Translations under genes and position numbers: made by a program | The notes under the pieces: generated by a model | The model's database searches: none | The model's input: only the letters and a program-made list of their open reading frames with translations | What the model was told of the DNA's origin: nothing | NCBI GenBank assembly: GCA_963804885.1 | Contig: CAWDSF010000006.1 | Coordinates: forward strand, 310,001 to 374,000 | Direction of reading: 5' to 3' | DNA from: PALSA-1004 sp963804885 | GTDB taxonomy: Bacteria > Pseudomonadota > Gammaproteobacteria > Burkholderiales > SG8-41 | Length of the DNA stretch: 64,000 bases | Shown: positions 44,007 through 53,136 of the stretch, piece after piece | How the letters are laid out: every line of letters starts with the position of its first letter | How positions within the stretch are numbered: position 1 is the first letter of the stretch

Positions 44007-44906
44007 TTACCTGCCTTCAGGAACTGCAGTGCCTTTCACAGTCGTCCGATACATCAGCCGCCGCTGCGGCAGCGCATAGTCATTGATTGCGAGATGCTGG
44101 GTGGCGCAGTTGTCCCACATCAGGAAGTCGCCGGCGCGCCACTGGTGACGGTAAACGTAGCGCGGCTGAGTGCTGTGCTCGATCAGGTAGTCGCGCAGCT
44201 TGAGTCCTTCTTCTTCGTCGATACCGAGCACCTTGATCACGAATGAGACGCTCACATAAACGCATTTCCTGCCGGTGACCGGATGCGTGCGTATCACGGG
44301 ATGCACGACGTCGGGGACTTTCGCTTTCAGATCGCCGGTCAGCTCTTCGCGTATGCCGCCCTGCGCTTTGATTTTCGCGAGCCTGCGCTCGTACTGCTGC
44401 GTGTAGTTATGCACGCCGCGCAAACCTTCCGCGCGCTTTTTCACTTCATCCGGCAAGTCATCGTAGGCCGCGGTCATGCTGGCGAAGCAGGTGTCGCCCA
44501 GCGGCTGGCCGTTGTCGCCATGCGGCACCTCGATCGCGTAGAGCAAAGACCCGCGGCTGGGCACCTGCATATAGGAAGAGTCCGTGTGCCAGACGCGTCC
44601 GGCGTCGGCATTGCCGATGTTGCGTCCGTTCTCGACGATATTGGACACGACGTAGATCTCGGGACAGGACGCCAGCGAATACTGGCGGTTGGTCGGTACT
44701 TCGACTTCGCCGAAATGCCGGCTGAACCGCACATGCTGCTCGGGTGTGAGCTTCTGGTCGCGAAACCAGATCACCGAACGCTCATGGAAAACCTTTTCGA
44801 TTTCGCGGAATGTCGCCGCATCGATGTCGTGCGATAAATCGAGACCGATAATTTCCGCGCCTAATGGCGCATCGGGATAGCGAACTTCGAAATGCAAGGA
44901 TGGCAC
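44007..44906 (-). CDS. TauD/TfdA family 2-oxoglutarate-dependent dioxygenase
   Basis: 299 residues from a GTG at 44906. The iron ligands are His107 and Asp109 (WHTDSSY) and His271 (TQHLAIND); Arg287 (RLMYRT) should bind 2-oxoglutarate. FHERSVIWFRDQKLTPEQH is typical of the N-terminal part. Members oxidise taurine, herbicides or alkyl sulfates. The divergent Bug gene starts only 51 bp away, so receptor and oxygenase probably share a promoter region and a substrate. Confidence 0.85.
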   Translation of the reverse strand: MPSLHFEVRYPDAPLGAEIIGLDLSHDIDAATFREIEKVFHERSVIWFRDQKLTPEQHVRFSRHFGEVEVPTNRQYSLASCPEIYVVSNIVENGRNIGNADAGRVWHTDSSYMQVPSRGSLLYAIEVPHGDNGQPLGDTCFASMTAAYDDLPDEVKKRAEGLRGVHNYTQQYERRLAKIKAQGGIREELTGDLKAKVPDVVHPVIRTHPVTGRKCVYVSVSFVIKVLGIDEEEGLKLRDYLIEHSTQPRYVYRHQWRAGDFLMWDNCATQHLAINDYALPQRRLMYRTTVKGTAVPEGR

Positions 44907-44957
44907 GGCGGTTGCTCTCGGAAAGGAATTCGGTTTAAGTATAATCTGAACCCGCCT

Positions 44958-45932
44958 ATGAAAATCCACCTGCAGCTGACCTGCATGCTCGGCTTTACGC
45001 TTGCCATTGGTGCGGGCGGCACTGCGCATGCACAAACCTGGCCCGCGAAACCCATCAAGATCGTCGTCGCGTATCCGCCCGGCGGTCCTAACGATCTGTC
45101 GGCGCGCACCGTCGGCCAGCGCCTGTCGGAAGCCCTGGGGCAGCCGGTCATCGTCGAAAACCGCGCCGGCGCCGCGGGCAACATCGGTTCGCAGTATGTC
45201 GCAACTTCTCCGCCGGACGGCTATACGCTGCTGAACGGCGCCAGTGCGCTGACTATCTCGCCGGCGCTCTCCAAGAACCTGCAGTACGACGTCGCGAAGG
45301 ATTTCGCGCCGATCAGCATGACGGTCACCAGCTCGTACGTGCTCGCCGCGCATCCGTCCGTGCCGGCAAATTCGATCAGGGAACTCATTGCCCTGGCAAA
45401 ATCACACCCGGGCCAGCTCAATTACGCGTCGTCGGGTGTGGGCGCGCCGCCGCACCTCGCCGGCGAGCTGCTGAAATCGATGACCAGGATCGACATAGTC
45501 CACGTGCCTTACAAGGGCGTCGGCCAGTCGATCAGCGATCTCGTCGGCGGTCAGATCGACATGATGTTCACCGCCACGAATAACGCGGTGCCCCACGTGA
45601 ATGCGGGCCGGCTGAAAGCGCTGGCGGTCTCCATGAAGAAGCGCTCGCCGCTGCTGCCGGCCGTGCCGACCATTGATGAATCGGGAGTCAAGGGATTCGA
45701 GCTGGGATCGTGGTTCGGGCTGCTCGCTCCGGCCGGCACGTCCGCCGATATTGTCAACCGCCTGAATGGCGCGGTCGTCAAAATCGTCGGCACAGCCGAC
45801 TTTCGCGAGCGCATGTCGAGCCAGGGCCTGGACCCGATGAGCAGCACACCCGCCGAATTCTCCGCATTAATCAAGAGCGAACTCGCGAAATTCTCGAAGC
45901 TCGTCCAGACCGCCCACATACAGGCGGAGTAG
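44958..45932 (+). CDS. Bug/TctC-family periplasmic receptor
   Basis: 324 residues from the ATG at 44958. Signal peptide 1-26 (GGTAHAQ). AYPPGGPND at 38-46 and PDGYTLL mark lobe 1; VHVPYKGVGQSISDLVGGQ marks lobe 2. It is divergent from the TauD-family dioxygenase with a 51-bp gap, an arrangement that suggests it binds the oxygenase substrate or a related acid. Confidence 0.9.
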   Translation: MKIHLQLTCMLGFTLAIGAGGTAHAQTWPAKPIKIVVAYPPGGPNDLSARTVGQRLSEALGQPVIVENRAGAAGNIGSQYVATSPPDGYTLLNGASALTISPALSKNLQYDVAKDFAPISMTVTSSYVLAAHPSVPANSIRELIALAKSHPGQLNYASSGVGAPPHLAGELLKSMTRIDIVHVPYKGVGQSISDLVGGQIDMMFTATNNAVPHVNAGRLKALAVSMKKRSPLLPAVPTIDESGVKGFELGSWFGLLAPAGTSADIVNRLNGAVVKIVGTADFRERMSSQGLDPMSSTPAEFSALIKSELAKFSKLVQTAHIQAE

Positions 45933-46455
45933 GCACTGCTGCGCGTTTTCAGCGTGCACGACGATCAGCGCCGCGCGGTAAGGGTGTCGAGATTAGCTGT
46001 GCACGGCGAATGTGAGCAAAGATCCGTAACCAACGGCGCCGCCGCCTCTATTCGCTACGCTCGTGTGACTATGCGCATCGGTAGATCCACTGATCGTCGC
46101 AAGAGACCGCAGTTAGCGCATAGCTGCAATGCGCTATCCGCCGACGGTGTAGATCACCGTCGGAATTTAATAAATGGGATTTGAGTTCCATTTATGTTTC
46201 CGCTTCAATAACAACACTATTCGCCTGGCAGTTGGTAAAAAAGCTCTCGGGCCTGAGCCCTGGAATTGGAGAAAGGGTTCAACTAATCATCGAAAGAGCG
46301 AAATTTTTCACTGAACGCCGCGCAATTGACCGCTTGTAGGGCCGGCGATATAGTTCCAGACGGTGAAAAGGCGAATTGAATTTCCTGTTCGCTAGCATTG
46401 CCGCAAAGCGCGGCCTCTCTGCCGTGCTGACTACCTCGGCAGGAGACTACCGATC
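45933..46455. other. Long intergenic region, no gene recognised
   Basis: 523 bp between the Bug gene and the citrate-lyase-like operon, visibly poorer in GC than both sides. It contains two perfect inverted repeats (46141-46195). It marks a clear border in base composition. Confidence 0.4.
46141..46195. promoter_or_regulatory. Two adjacent inverted repeats
   Basis: CCGACGGTG and CACCGTCGG (46141-46163) pair over nine bases with a five-base loop, and AATTTAAT follows, so this may be a weak plus-strand terminator. Then ATAAATGG and CCATTTAT (46170-46195) pair over eight bases with a ten-base gap, a size that suits a dimeric regulator. Either could control the citrate-lyase-like operon 260 bp downstream. 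Confidence 0.35.
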
Positions 46456-47751
46456 ATGCAGATCACAGGAATGCTGTACGGCGCGCAGCTGCTCGAGTTC
46501 GCGGGCTTTCCGGCCACCGAAGTCCTCGGCCCGGCAGCCGGCGAAGAAGAGATCAAGGCCATGATCGACAAGTACGGCCTGGTCTTCATCAAGCCGGTGT
46601 TCAAGGGCGGCATCGGCAAGAAGGGCAAGGCGGGCCTGCTCGGCCGTGCGAGCGACCTGCAGACAGCGCTGGCCGAGAAGGAACGCCTCTACTTCGCGCA
46701 GCATCAGGTCGGCCATGCCAGGGCCAAGGCCAACGGCGTCACGTTCGAGGCCGGCGTGCCCGCCAAGCATGAGGTGTACTTCTCGATCAGCGACTCCACG
46801 CATTTTCGCGCGCCGACGATGACGCTCACGCACATGGGCGGCATGGATATCGAGGAGATCGACAAAAAGCACGTGGCGATGGTCCCGTTCGACCCGCTCA
46901 CGGGCCTGAAGGCCTTCGTCGTGGCCAACGCATTGACCGAAATCGGCGCGCCGAAGGAGATCATCTCGCCGCTCGTCCAGCAATTGCCCAAGCTGTGGGA
47001 GCTGTTCCACAACTTCGGCATGACCACGCTGGAGCTCAACCCGATTCGCATGCGCGCGGACGCCAAAGGCCGCTTGACGCCGGTGGCCTGCGATTTCAAG
47101 TGCGGCTTCGATCGCGACGACCCGCGCTGGCTGCGGCTGAATCTGCCGGTTCACCTGTTCGCGGCCGACTACTCCGACTTCGAGCAGGAGATCAACCAGC
47201 TGCGCACGCACCAGGGACAGAGCGATGTCTACGTCATCAACGACAAGGGTACGATGCTGGCGCCCACCTTCGGCGGCGGCGCCAACTCGCTGGTGACCGA
47301 GATGCTGGGTGACGACGCGATCATCAGCTCCGACTTCGGCGGCAACCCGCCCTACGAGAAGATGAAGGAGGTGGCGCGCATCTGCTTCAAGCACTGGCTC
47401 AAGCAAGCCAACGTGCTCTTCATCATCGGCGGCAAGAGCAACAACACCGACATCTACGAGACGCTGCGCGCGATGGCCGACGCGCTGCGCGAGCACTTCA
47501 GCGCGCACGGGCCAACGCCGCTCTACGTGGTGATTGGCCGCGGCGGGCCGAACCTGGTGCGCGGCATGGGCGCGCTGCGCGACACCTGCGATGCGCTGGG
47601 GCTGCCGTACCGGCTGTTCGGCTTCGACTCGGACATGAGCGAGGTGATCCAGTTCGCGAAGAAGGTCAACACGTGGATGAAGGCCGGCGGACGCGAAAAG
47701 GTCGCGGCACGGCTGGGTATCGAGGCCCCGGCCGCCGCCTCTGCCAACTGA
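46456..47751 (+). CDS. ATP-citrate-lyase-like beta subunit (ATP-grasp plus citrate-binding domain)
   Basis: 431 residues. The N-terminal about 235 residues are the ATP-grasp of succinyl-CoA synthetase type (VFIKPVFKGGIGKKGKAGL near 43-61, ELNPIRM). The C-terminal part fits the citrate-binding domain: TFGGGANSLVTEMLGDD, then IIGGKSNNTDIYETLRAM, comparable to the IGGSIANFTN segment of animal ATP-citrate lyase. With the next gene it should form citryl-CoA from citrate, CoA and ATP. GC-rich, CTG-rich codon use differs from most of the window. Confidence 0.75.
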   Translation: MQITGMLYGAQLLEFAGFPATEVLGPAAGEEEIKAMIDKYGLVFIKPVFKGGIGKKGKAGLLGRASDLQTALAEKERLYFAQHQVGHARAKANGVTFEAGVPAKHEVYFSISDSTHFRAPTMTLTHMGGMDIEEIDKKHVAMVPFDPLTGLKAFVVANALTEIGAPKEIISPLVQQLPKLWELFHNFGMTTLELNPIRMRADAKGRLTPVACDFKCGFDRDDPRWLRLNLPVHLFAADYSDFEQEINQLRTHQGQSDVYVINDKGTMLAPTFGGGANSLVTEMLGDDAIISSDFGGNPPYEKMKEVARICFKHWLKQANVLFIIGGKSNNTDIYETLRAMADALREHFSAHGPTPLYVVIGRGGPNLVRGMGALRDTCDALGLPYRLFGFDSDMSEVIQFAKKVNTWMKAGGREKVAARLGIEAPAAASAN

Positions 47752-47767
47752 TCACGGAGACATCACC

Positions 47768-50494
47768 ATGTTGCAAAGCGATTGGCAGAAGAAAGGCGTC
47801 GGCGATTTCAAGTACTACGTCGGTATCAGCTCGCTGACGCAAGTCGCATCGCGCGAGGACCGCGTCTGCGTCCTCAACATCCTGGGCGGCGAGTCGAGCG
47901 ACGTGACGCCGGTCAGCCACGCCTACTCCGGCGGTAACGTCGTGTTCGGCACCGCGCCGGGCAAGGGCGGCGCCGTGCTGGAAACGCCGATCGGCAACAT
48001 CCCCGTTTTCAACAACGTGCGCGACGGCCTGGCTGCGGGCCACCGCTTCAACTGCGGCGTGGTCTACCTGCCGCCCTCGGCGGCACGCGACGGCGTGGCC
48101 GAACTGATCCGCGTCAATCCGGACCTGCGCAAGATCTTCATCATCACCGAGAAGATCGCGGTGCACGACGCACGCGAGATCCGCGCAATGGGCCAGCAGA
48201 ACGGCATCGACATCTTCGGCGCGAACGGCCTGGGCGTGGCCGACTCCTGGAACCAGGTGCGCATCGGCGGCGCGCTGGGCGGCGATAAGCCCGGCGATTC
48301 GCTGCTGCGGGGCTCGATTGCCATCTTCTCCAATTCGGGCGGGTTCTCGAGCACCATCGCGCAGTACCTGCGCATGGCCGGCTGGGGCACCACCACGGTG
48401 ATCTCCAGCGGCAAGGACGTCTACATTCACTATGCGGCGCCCGAGTTCGCCTTCGCGCTGGCCAACGACGCGCGCAGCAAGGCAGCGGTGCTCTATTGCG
48501 AACCGGGCGGTTACTACGAGCTCGACGCCCATTTCACGAAACCGGTGGTCGCCTGCGTGGTCGGCCGCTGGAAGAGCAAGCTGACGCGCGCCGTGGGTCA
48601 TGCCGGCGCGATGGCGGGCGGCTCGGACGACGCGCTCGCCAAGGAACGCTGGTTCATGGACAAGTTCGGCGTCGACGCGATCTTCACGCCCGAGAAGCCG
48701 GCGTTTTCCGCCAAGGGTGCGCTGGTGACCAACATTGCGCACATTCCGGCTGCGCTCACCGCGGTGATGCGCGCGAACGCGACCATGCCCGACTTCGCAC
48801 CCGAGGGCAATCTGGCGCTCAAGCCCTGGTTCGGCTCGGACGAAGGACTCGCGCTGTCGGCTGAACTGAAGCTGCCCGTGGTGGAAGCGCTTTCACCGTA
48901 CAACGAACAGGTGGCGCTGCTCAACAAGCAGATCGGCGGCCTCGTTCCGCGCCAGGCCATGAAGGATGCGTCGGGCGCGTCGCAGATGGACGCGAAGACG
49001 CAGGTCAGCAGCCTGCACGGCACCACCATGCTCAATGCGGCCACCTTGCCGCTGGAGTCGAACGTGGCGCTGGCGCTGGTGCACGACGCCGGCGGCGAGA
49101 ACGACCGCAAGCTGATCGCGCCCGCGGTGGCGTCTTACATCAACCTGCACGGCCGGCCCGAGCTGGCGGCAGCGCAAGCCAGCCGCGAAGCCGGCAACGC
49201 ACCGAATGCCGTGCTGGCCGCAGCGGCCGCTATCGTCGGGCCCAAGCGCCAGCTGGCTGCGCGCGAAGCCCTCAAGTTCATGATCGAGCGCTTCCATGCC
49301 GCGGGGCTCGGCACCGAGTTCGGCGCCAGCCTGAGCGAGAGCTTCGATATCGCGAAGGTCGATGCCACGGGGCAGCCCGGTCTTACCTCCGACTCGCGCG
49401 ATGCGCGCGCGCATGCACTGATCGAGGGTGTCGCGGCACGCGGCGGCCGGTCCGTATTCCTACGCTGGCTAAAGAGCCTGTCGGGCCATCCGACCGAAGC
49501 AGCCGCGCTGGCCGCAATCGCTGCCACGCTGGCCTGGGGACCGCTCTCGCGTAAACGCATCTCGCGCCTGACGGCCGAAAGTTTCCCCTGGTGGCTACAG
49601 CTGTTCGGCACGCTGATCGGCGCTTCGGCCGATGCGAAGCAACACGAGGCCGGGCGCTTCTGCGGCATCGCGCAGCAGCAGATGCTCGAGAGCCTGAGCC
49701 TGGGCGAGATCGCTTTCGCCGCGCTGCTCGGGCACACGCCGAGCGAAGACGACCTGTTCGCGTTCCAGACGCTGGTGGGCCTGCTGCTCACGAATGGCCC
49801 CGGTGCGATCTCGGCGCAGGGCGCGAAGGGCGCGGTCTCGGCCGACGGCCCCGAGCAGCCTGAGCGCGTGCAATTGAACAAGGCGCTGGTCGGCTTCCTC
49901 ACCCACACCGGCTACGCGCACGGCGGCAACGGCTATGAAGGCATCGCCTATCTCAACGACCAGTTCAAGGACAGCGGCCTCACCGACCCGAGCAACCGGG
50001 ACCACGGCATCGACCTCAAGGCGCTCGCCGCGAAAGCCGTCGCGCAGTACGCGCAGTACAAGACGCAGAAACAGACCGTCGGCAGCCTCGACATCGCCAA
50101 GCTGCCCGGGGTGAACCACCCGGTGTTCAAGGACAAGTCGGTCAACCACGATCCGCGCGAGGTATTCATCGCCCGCCTGTTCGAGGAGCGCGGCGAGACC
50201 AACGTGTTCCACGCGTTCTACCGGGCACTGGTGCAAGAGCTGTTCGATGCCGGCGTTTCGCGCAACGTCTACTGCGTCAACATCGATGCGGTCATCGCCG
50301 CGTTGCTGCTCAAGATGCTGTGGAAGCCGCTGCACGCCGGCAAGATCGGCGAACGCGACCTGGAGACAGCCGCCTTCACGATCTTCCTGTACCCGCGCAT
50401 GCTCGGCTGCGCGGCCGAGATCGACGATCACCTGAACCGCGGCCGCAACATGGATACGCGCACGGTCGCCTCGGTCTGCAAGTTCGTCGCCTGA
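47768..50494 (+). CDS. ATP-citrate-lyase-like alpha subunit with citrate-synthase-like C-terminus
   Basis: 908 residues. Residues 1-340 are a CoA-ligase alpha unit with the phosphorylated His278 in VGHAGAMAGG. A long middle part follows. The last about 300 residues resemble the citryl-CoA lyase module of ATP-citrate lyase: THTGYAHGGNGYEG, GVNHPVFKDKSVNHDP (His kept), NVYCVNIDAVIAALLLKML (Asp kept), and FLYPRMLGCAAE (Arg kept). Typical bacterial large subunits are about 600 residues, so this one has an extra about 300. It starts 16 bp after the beta gene. Citryl-CoA cleavage to acetyl-CoA and oxaloacetate is inferred. Confidence 0.7.
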   Translation: MLQSDWQKKGVGDFKYYVGISSLTQVASREDRVCVLNILGGESSDVTPVSHAYSGGNVVFGTAPGKGGAVLETPIGNIPVFNNVRDGLAAGHRFNCGVVYLPPSAARDGVAELIRVNPDLRKIFIITEKIAVHDAREIRAMGQQNGIDIFGANGLGVADSWNQVRIGGALGGDKPGDSLLRGSIAIFSNSGGFSSTIAQYLRMAGWGTTTVISSGKDVYIHYAAPEFAFALANDARSKAAVLYCEPGGYYELDAHFTKPVVACVVGRWKSKLTRAVGHAGAMAGGSDDALAKERWFMDKFGVDAIFTPEKPAFSAKGALVTNIAHIPAALTAVMRANATMPDFAPEGNLALKPWFGSDEGLALSAELKLPVVEALSPYNEQVALLNKQIGGLVPRQAMKDASGASQMDAKTQVSSLHGTTMLNAATLPLESNVALALVHDAGGENDRKLIAPAVASYINLHGRPELAAAQASREAGNAPNAVLAAAAAIVGPKRQLAAREALKFMIERFHAAGLGTEFGASLSESFDIAKVDATGQPGLTSDSRDARAHALIEGVAARGGRSVFLRWLKSLSGHPTEAAALAAIAATLAWGPLSRKRISRLTAESFPWWLQLFGTLIGASADAKQHEAGRFCGIAQQQMLESLSLGEIAFAALLGHTPSEDDLFAFQTLVGLLLTNGPGAISAQGAKGAVSADGPEQPERVQLNKALVGFLTHTGYAHGGNGYEGIAYLNDQFKDSGLTDPSNRDHGIDLKALAAKAVAQYAQYKTQKQTVGSLDIAKLPGVNHPVFKDKSVNHDPREVFIARLFEERGETNVFHAFYRALVQELFDAGVSRNVYCVNIDAVIAALLLKMLWKPLHAGKIGERDLETAAFTIFLYPRMLGCAAEIDDHLNRGRNMDTRTVASVCKFVA

Positions 50495-50546
50495 TCGGCG
50501 ACGGCCGGAACCGTCATACGGACGCGGCAGCGCTAAAGCAACATTC

Positions 50547-50567
50547 GCCCCTTCCTCATCAAGGGGC
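50547..50567 (+). terminator. Hairpin after the citrate-lyase-like operon
   Basis: GCCCCTT and AAGGGGC form a perfect seven-pair stem around CCTCATC, 53 bp after the stop. No T-run follows, so termination is not certain. Confidence 0.4.
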
Positions 50568-50583
50568 CAAAAGCCGACAGGCC

Positions 50584-50690
50584 TTAGAACCGCGGCTGCT
50601 TGTCGTTCCAGTCGGGATGGTATTTTTTCATCGAGCTTTCATCCGGGTCGGACCAGCGCAAGCCGTTGTTCGAGCAACACAATACCTTCA
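50584..50690 (-). pseudogene. Possible 3-prime remnant of an unidentified gene
   Basis: Within the 400-bp gap 50495-50895, the minus strand reads LRWSDPDESSMKKYHPDWND then KQPRF and a stop near 50584. It looks like a real protein end, but I do not recognise it. The upstream continuation is broken, and a second frame also reads well (GGAPEGIVLLEQRLALVRPG), so a frameshift lies within it. Confidence 0.3.
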
Positions 50691-50772
50691 GGAGCGCCGC
50701 CCTTGGATGTTTAGGGGACTACTTTCTGCGGGGAAATAGTTAGTCTTGGATGTCCTGCGAGAGCATCAACAA

Positions 50773-50889
50773 CTAAATCAAACAAACCTCCGAAGCGCAA
50801 CCCAGTTCCTTATCCGCATCGGCAAGCAGCCGATCGAATGTCTCCGGCACGCGCATCGACCGTCCGGGCGCGGGCGGAATCAAAGTCAT
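50773..50889 (-). pseudogene. Truncated ORF following asparaginase
   Basis: Starts 6 bp after the asparaginase stop: MTLIPPAPGRSMRVPETFDR then LLADADKELGCASEVCLI and stop after 38 codons. The first 30 codons look like a normal soluble protein start, then the frame ends. It may be the front of a lost third gene of the Bug/asparaginase operon. Confidence 0.3.
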
Positions 50890-50895
50890 GCTAGA

Positions 50896-51879
50896 TCACG
50901 CTCGCGCGAATATCTCCGCAAGCTCCTTCCGGTTTTGGGTTTTGGCGAGTGCAACCATCAGTAGGATGCGGGCCTTGATGCCGGTCAGGTAGCTGCCGGA
51001 AATCGCGCCGTGCTCCATCACGCTTTTCAGCGAGCCGAGGTAGCCTTTCGAGATGTGCGGCTGGCCGCCGAGATGGCGCGACGTGATGACGACGGGGATG
51101 CCCGCATCCAGCGCGTCGCAGATCGCTTTGTAGAACGGGACATTCATATTGCCGCCGCCGACACCATCGACGACAATGCCGTCCGCCTTGCCCGCGATGC
51201 ACGCGCGCAGCAGCAGATCGTTCGAGCCCTGCGTCATTACGACGTACTGGACGTTATCCTTCACATGGTCGACCGCAAAATGCAGTCGCCGCTCGGGGCG
51301 GGTGAAATAAATAACGCAGTCTTCGTTGACTTCGCCGATCTTGCCGCTGTCGCGCGACGAGAATGCGTTAAGGCGGTAGGTATGAGACTTGATCACGTCA
51401 CGCGCTGCATGGATCTCGCCGCCGACCGCGACCATCACTCCGCGGCCTGCCGATGCCGGATCTGCCGCGACCTTGACGGCATTGAGGATGTTGCGCGGGC
51501 CGTCGGCATCTTTCACGTCGAAATTCCGCTGCGCGCCGGTCACCACGACCGGCTTCGGCGAATCGACGAGGAGATCCATCATATAGGCCGTTTCCTCGAG
51601 CGTCGCGGTGCCGTGCGTGATGACCGCGCCCGCGACGTCGGGGTCGGCAAGCACCTTCACGAGCCGGTCGCGCAGGCCGAATACCGTTGCCGTATCGATG
51701 CCGGCGCTGTTGATCCGCGAGTGCTCGACCGCGCGGATCTCCGCGTGCTCGGTCAGCGCTGGAATTGCGGCGATCATCTCTTCGGCGCTCGCCGCGGCGA
51801 CGTGGCCGCCGAGCTTCGCATCGTACTTCGACGCGATCGTGCCGCCGGTGCCCAGCACCCAGACGACGGGTTTAGACAT
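50896..51879 (-). CDS. Asparaginase family amidohydrolase with an altered active site
   Basis: 327 residues from the ATG at 51879 (AAAGGAAAC before it). Thr14 (GTGGTIAS), Thr91 and Lys164 (ARDVIKSHT) of the type II asparaginase site are present. The Asp that follows the second Thr (THGTD in known enzymes) is Ala92 here (ITHGTATLEETA). No signal peptide, so cytoplasmic. A Bug receptor gene lies 90 bp upstream on the same strand, which suggests an imported amide substrate other than asparagine. Activity against asparagine is doubtful without the Asp. Confidence 0.8.
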   Translation of the reverse strand: MSKPVVWVLGTGGTIASKYDAKLGGHVAAASAEEMIAAIPALTEHAEIRAVEHSRINSAGIDTATVFGLRDRLVKVLADPDVAGAVITHGTATLEETAYMMDLLVDSPKPVVVTGAQRNFDVKDADGPRNILNAVKVAADPASAGRGVMVAVGGEIHAARDVIKSHTYRLNAFSSRDSGKIGEVNEDCVIYFTRPERRLHFAVDHVKDNVQYVVMTQGSNDLLLRACIAGKADGIVVDGVGGGNMNVPFYKAICDALDAGIPVVITSRHLGGQPHISKGYLGSLKSVMEHGAISGSYLTGIKARILLMVALAKTQNRKELAEIFARA

Positions 51880-51969
51880 GGGTGTTTCCTTTCGTTCGGT
51901 TTGGAGCGATCGGCCCGCTGCGGAATGCACCCTGGGACCGCATGGAGCGGCGCCGCAAACTTGCGCGCC

Positions 51970-52941
51970 TCACTCCGCCTTCACCCCTGCAATCTTCATA
52001 ATGCCGGCAAACTTCACGATCTCTTTCTCATAAAAAGCCGCCGCTTCCGCCGGTGAGCTGCCGACGGCTTCTATACCTTCACGCGCCAGAAATGCTTTTA
52101 CGTCAGGGTGCTGCAGGCCCTTGGCGACTTCTGCGTTCAACCGCGCGACGATAGCAGCGGGCGTTCCGGTCGGTGCAAAAAACAGGAACCACTGATCGAC
52201 GTCGATCCCGGGGTAGATCGAATCGAGCGTCGGCAGGTCGGGCAAGATCGATGACCGGCGCAGGGTAGTCACCGCAAGCGGGCGCAGCTTACCCGCGCGC
52301 AAGAGGGGCGCGACGCTGTTCACGCCGGGGAACGCGACTTCGACTTCGCCGCTCAGCAAAGCATTCATCGCTGGCGCCGCACCTTTGTAGGGAATGTGCG
52401 TGATCGCCGCGCCCGAGATGTGCGCGAACATGACGCCGGCGAGGTGGCTGGATGTGCCGGCACTATTGGAAGCGAAGTTAAGTCCGCCGCGAGTGCGCTT
52501 CGATAGCGCGACGACGTCCTGAGGAGTGCGCGCGGGCACCGACGGATGGACGCACAGCACGCTCGTGGTGGAACCGAGCTGGGTGATAGGGAGCAGGTCT
52601 TTGCGCGGGTCGATCGCCTGCTTGGGAAAGAGCGTCACGTTGATCGCGACCGCGGTAGTCGTGAATAGCAATGTGAGACCGTCCGGCGGACTCTTCGCGA
52701 CCAGCTCGGTGCCGATGTTACTGCTGGCGCCTGCGCGATTGTCCACGAACACCGACTGACCCAATGCCTCGATCAGCCGCTGGCCCATGATCCGCGCGAA
52801 CACATCCGTGCCGCCGCCCGGCGGGAACGGCACGACGATGCGGACGGCGCGTGCGGGATATTCCTGCCCGTGTGCGGTGAAGCTCACCGACGCCAGTAAC
52901 GCGAACAGAAAATAGACGAATGGATTGCAGCGTGCAGGCAT
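51970..52941 (-). CDS. Bug/TctC-family periplasmic receptor
   Basis: 323 residues with AAGGAGG before the ATG at 52941. Signal peptide 1-25 (SFTAHGQ). PFPPGGGTD at 38-46. The second motif is PDGLTLL, with Leu for the usual Tyr. Followed on the same strand by the asparaginase-family gene, so the two probably form an operon for uptake and hydrolysis of an amide. Confidence 0.9.
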   Translation of the reverse strand: MPARCNPFVYFLFALLASVSFTAHGQEYPARAVRIVVPFPPGGGTDVFARIMGQRLIEALGQSVFVDNRAGASSNIGTELVAKSPPDGLTLLFTTTAVAINVTLFPKQAIDPRKDLLPITQLGSTTSVLCVHPSVPARTPQDVVALSKRTRGGLNFASNSAGTSSHLAGVMFAHISGAAITHIPYKGAAPAMNALLSGEVEVAFPGVNSVAPLLRAGKLRPLAVTTLRRSSILPDLPTLDSIYPGIDVDQWFLFFAPTGTPAAIVARLNAEVAKGLQHPDVKAFLAREGIEAVGSSPAEAAAFYEKEIVKFAGIMKIAGVKAE

Positions 52942-53136
52942 CGAGGCCTCCTTGCCGTAACGTGCGATTAGCGGTGTGTGGTGCGCTTGTTCGAGACGAT
53001 TCGCAATCGTAGGGAATAGTACACAATTCGGCGAAGCCTCGCCGTTAAAACGCGCATGGAATTCCCGCCGGCAATGCGCTGGTACGGGTTATGATTCCGC
53101 GTTCAAATTTTCTTATCCCATTTCGGAGAAATATCC

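Noticed and set aside
46447..50431. Long minus-strand open frames opposite the citrate-lyase-like genes
   Set aside because: They mirror the GC-rich codon pattern of the sense genes, have no ribosome sites and give Arg/His-rich translations without any domain.
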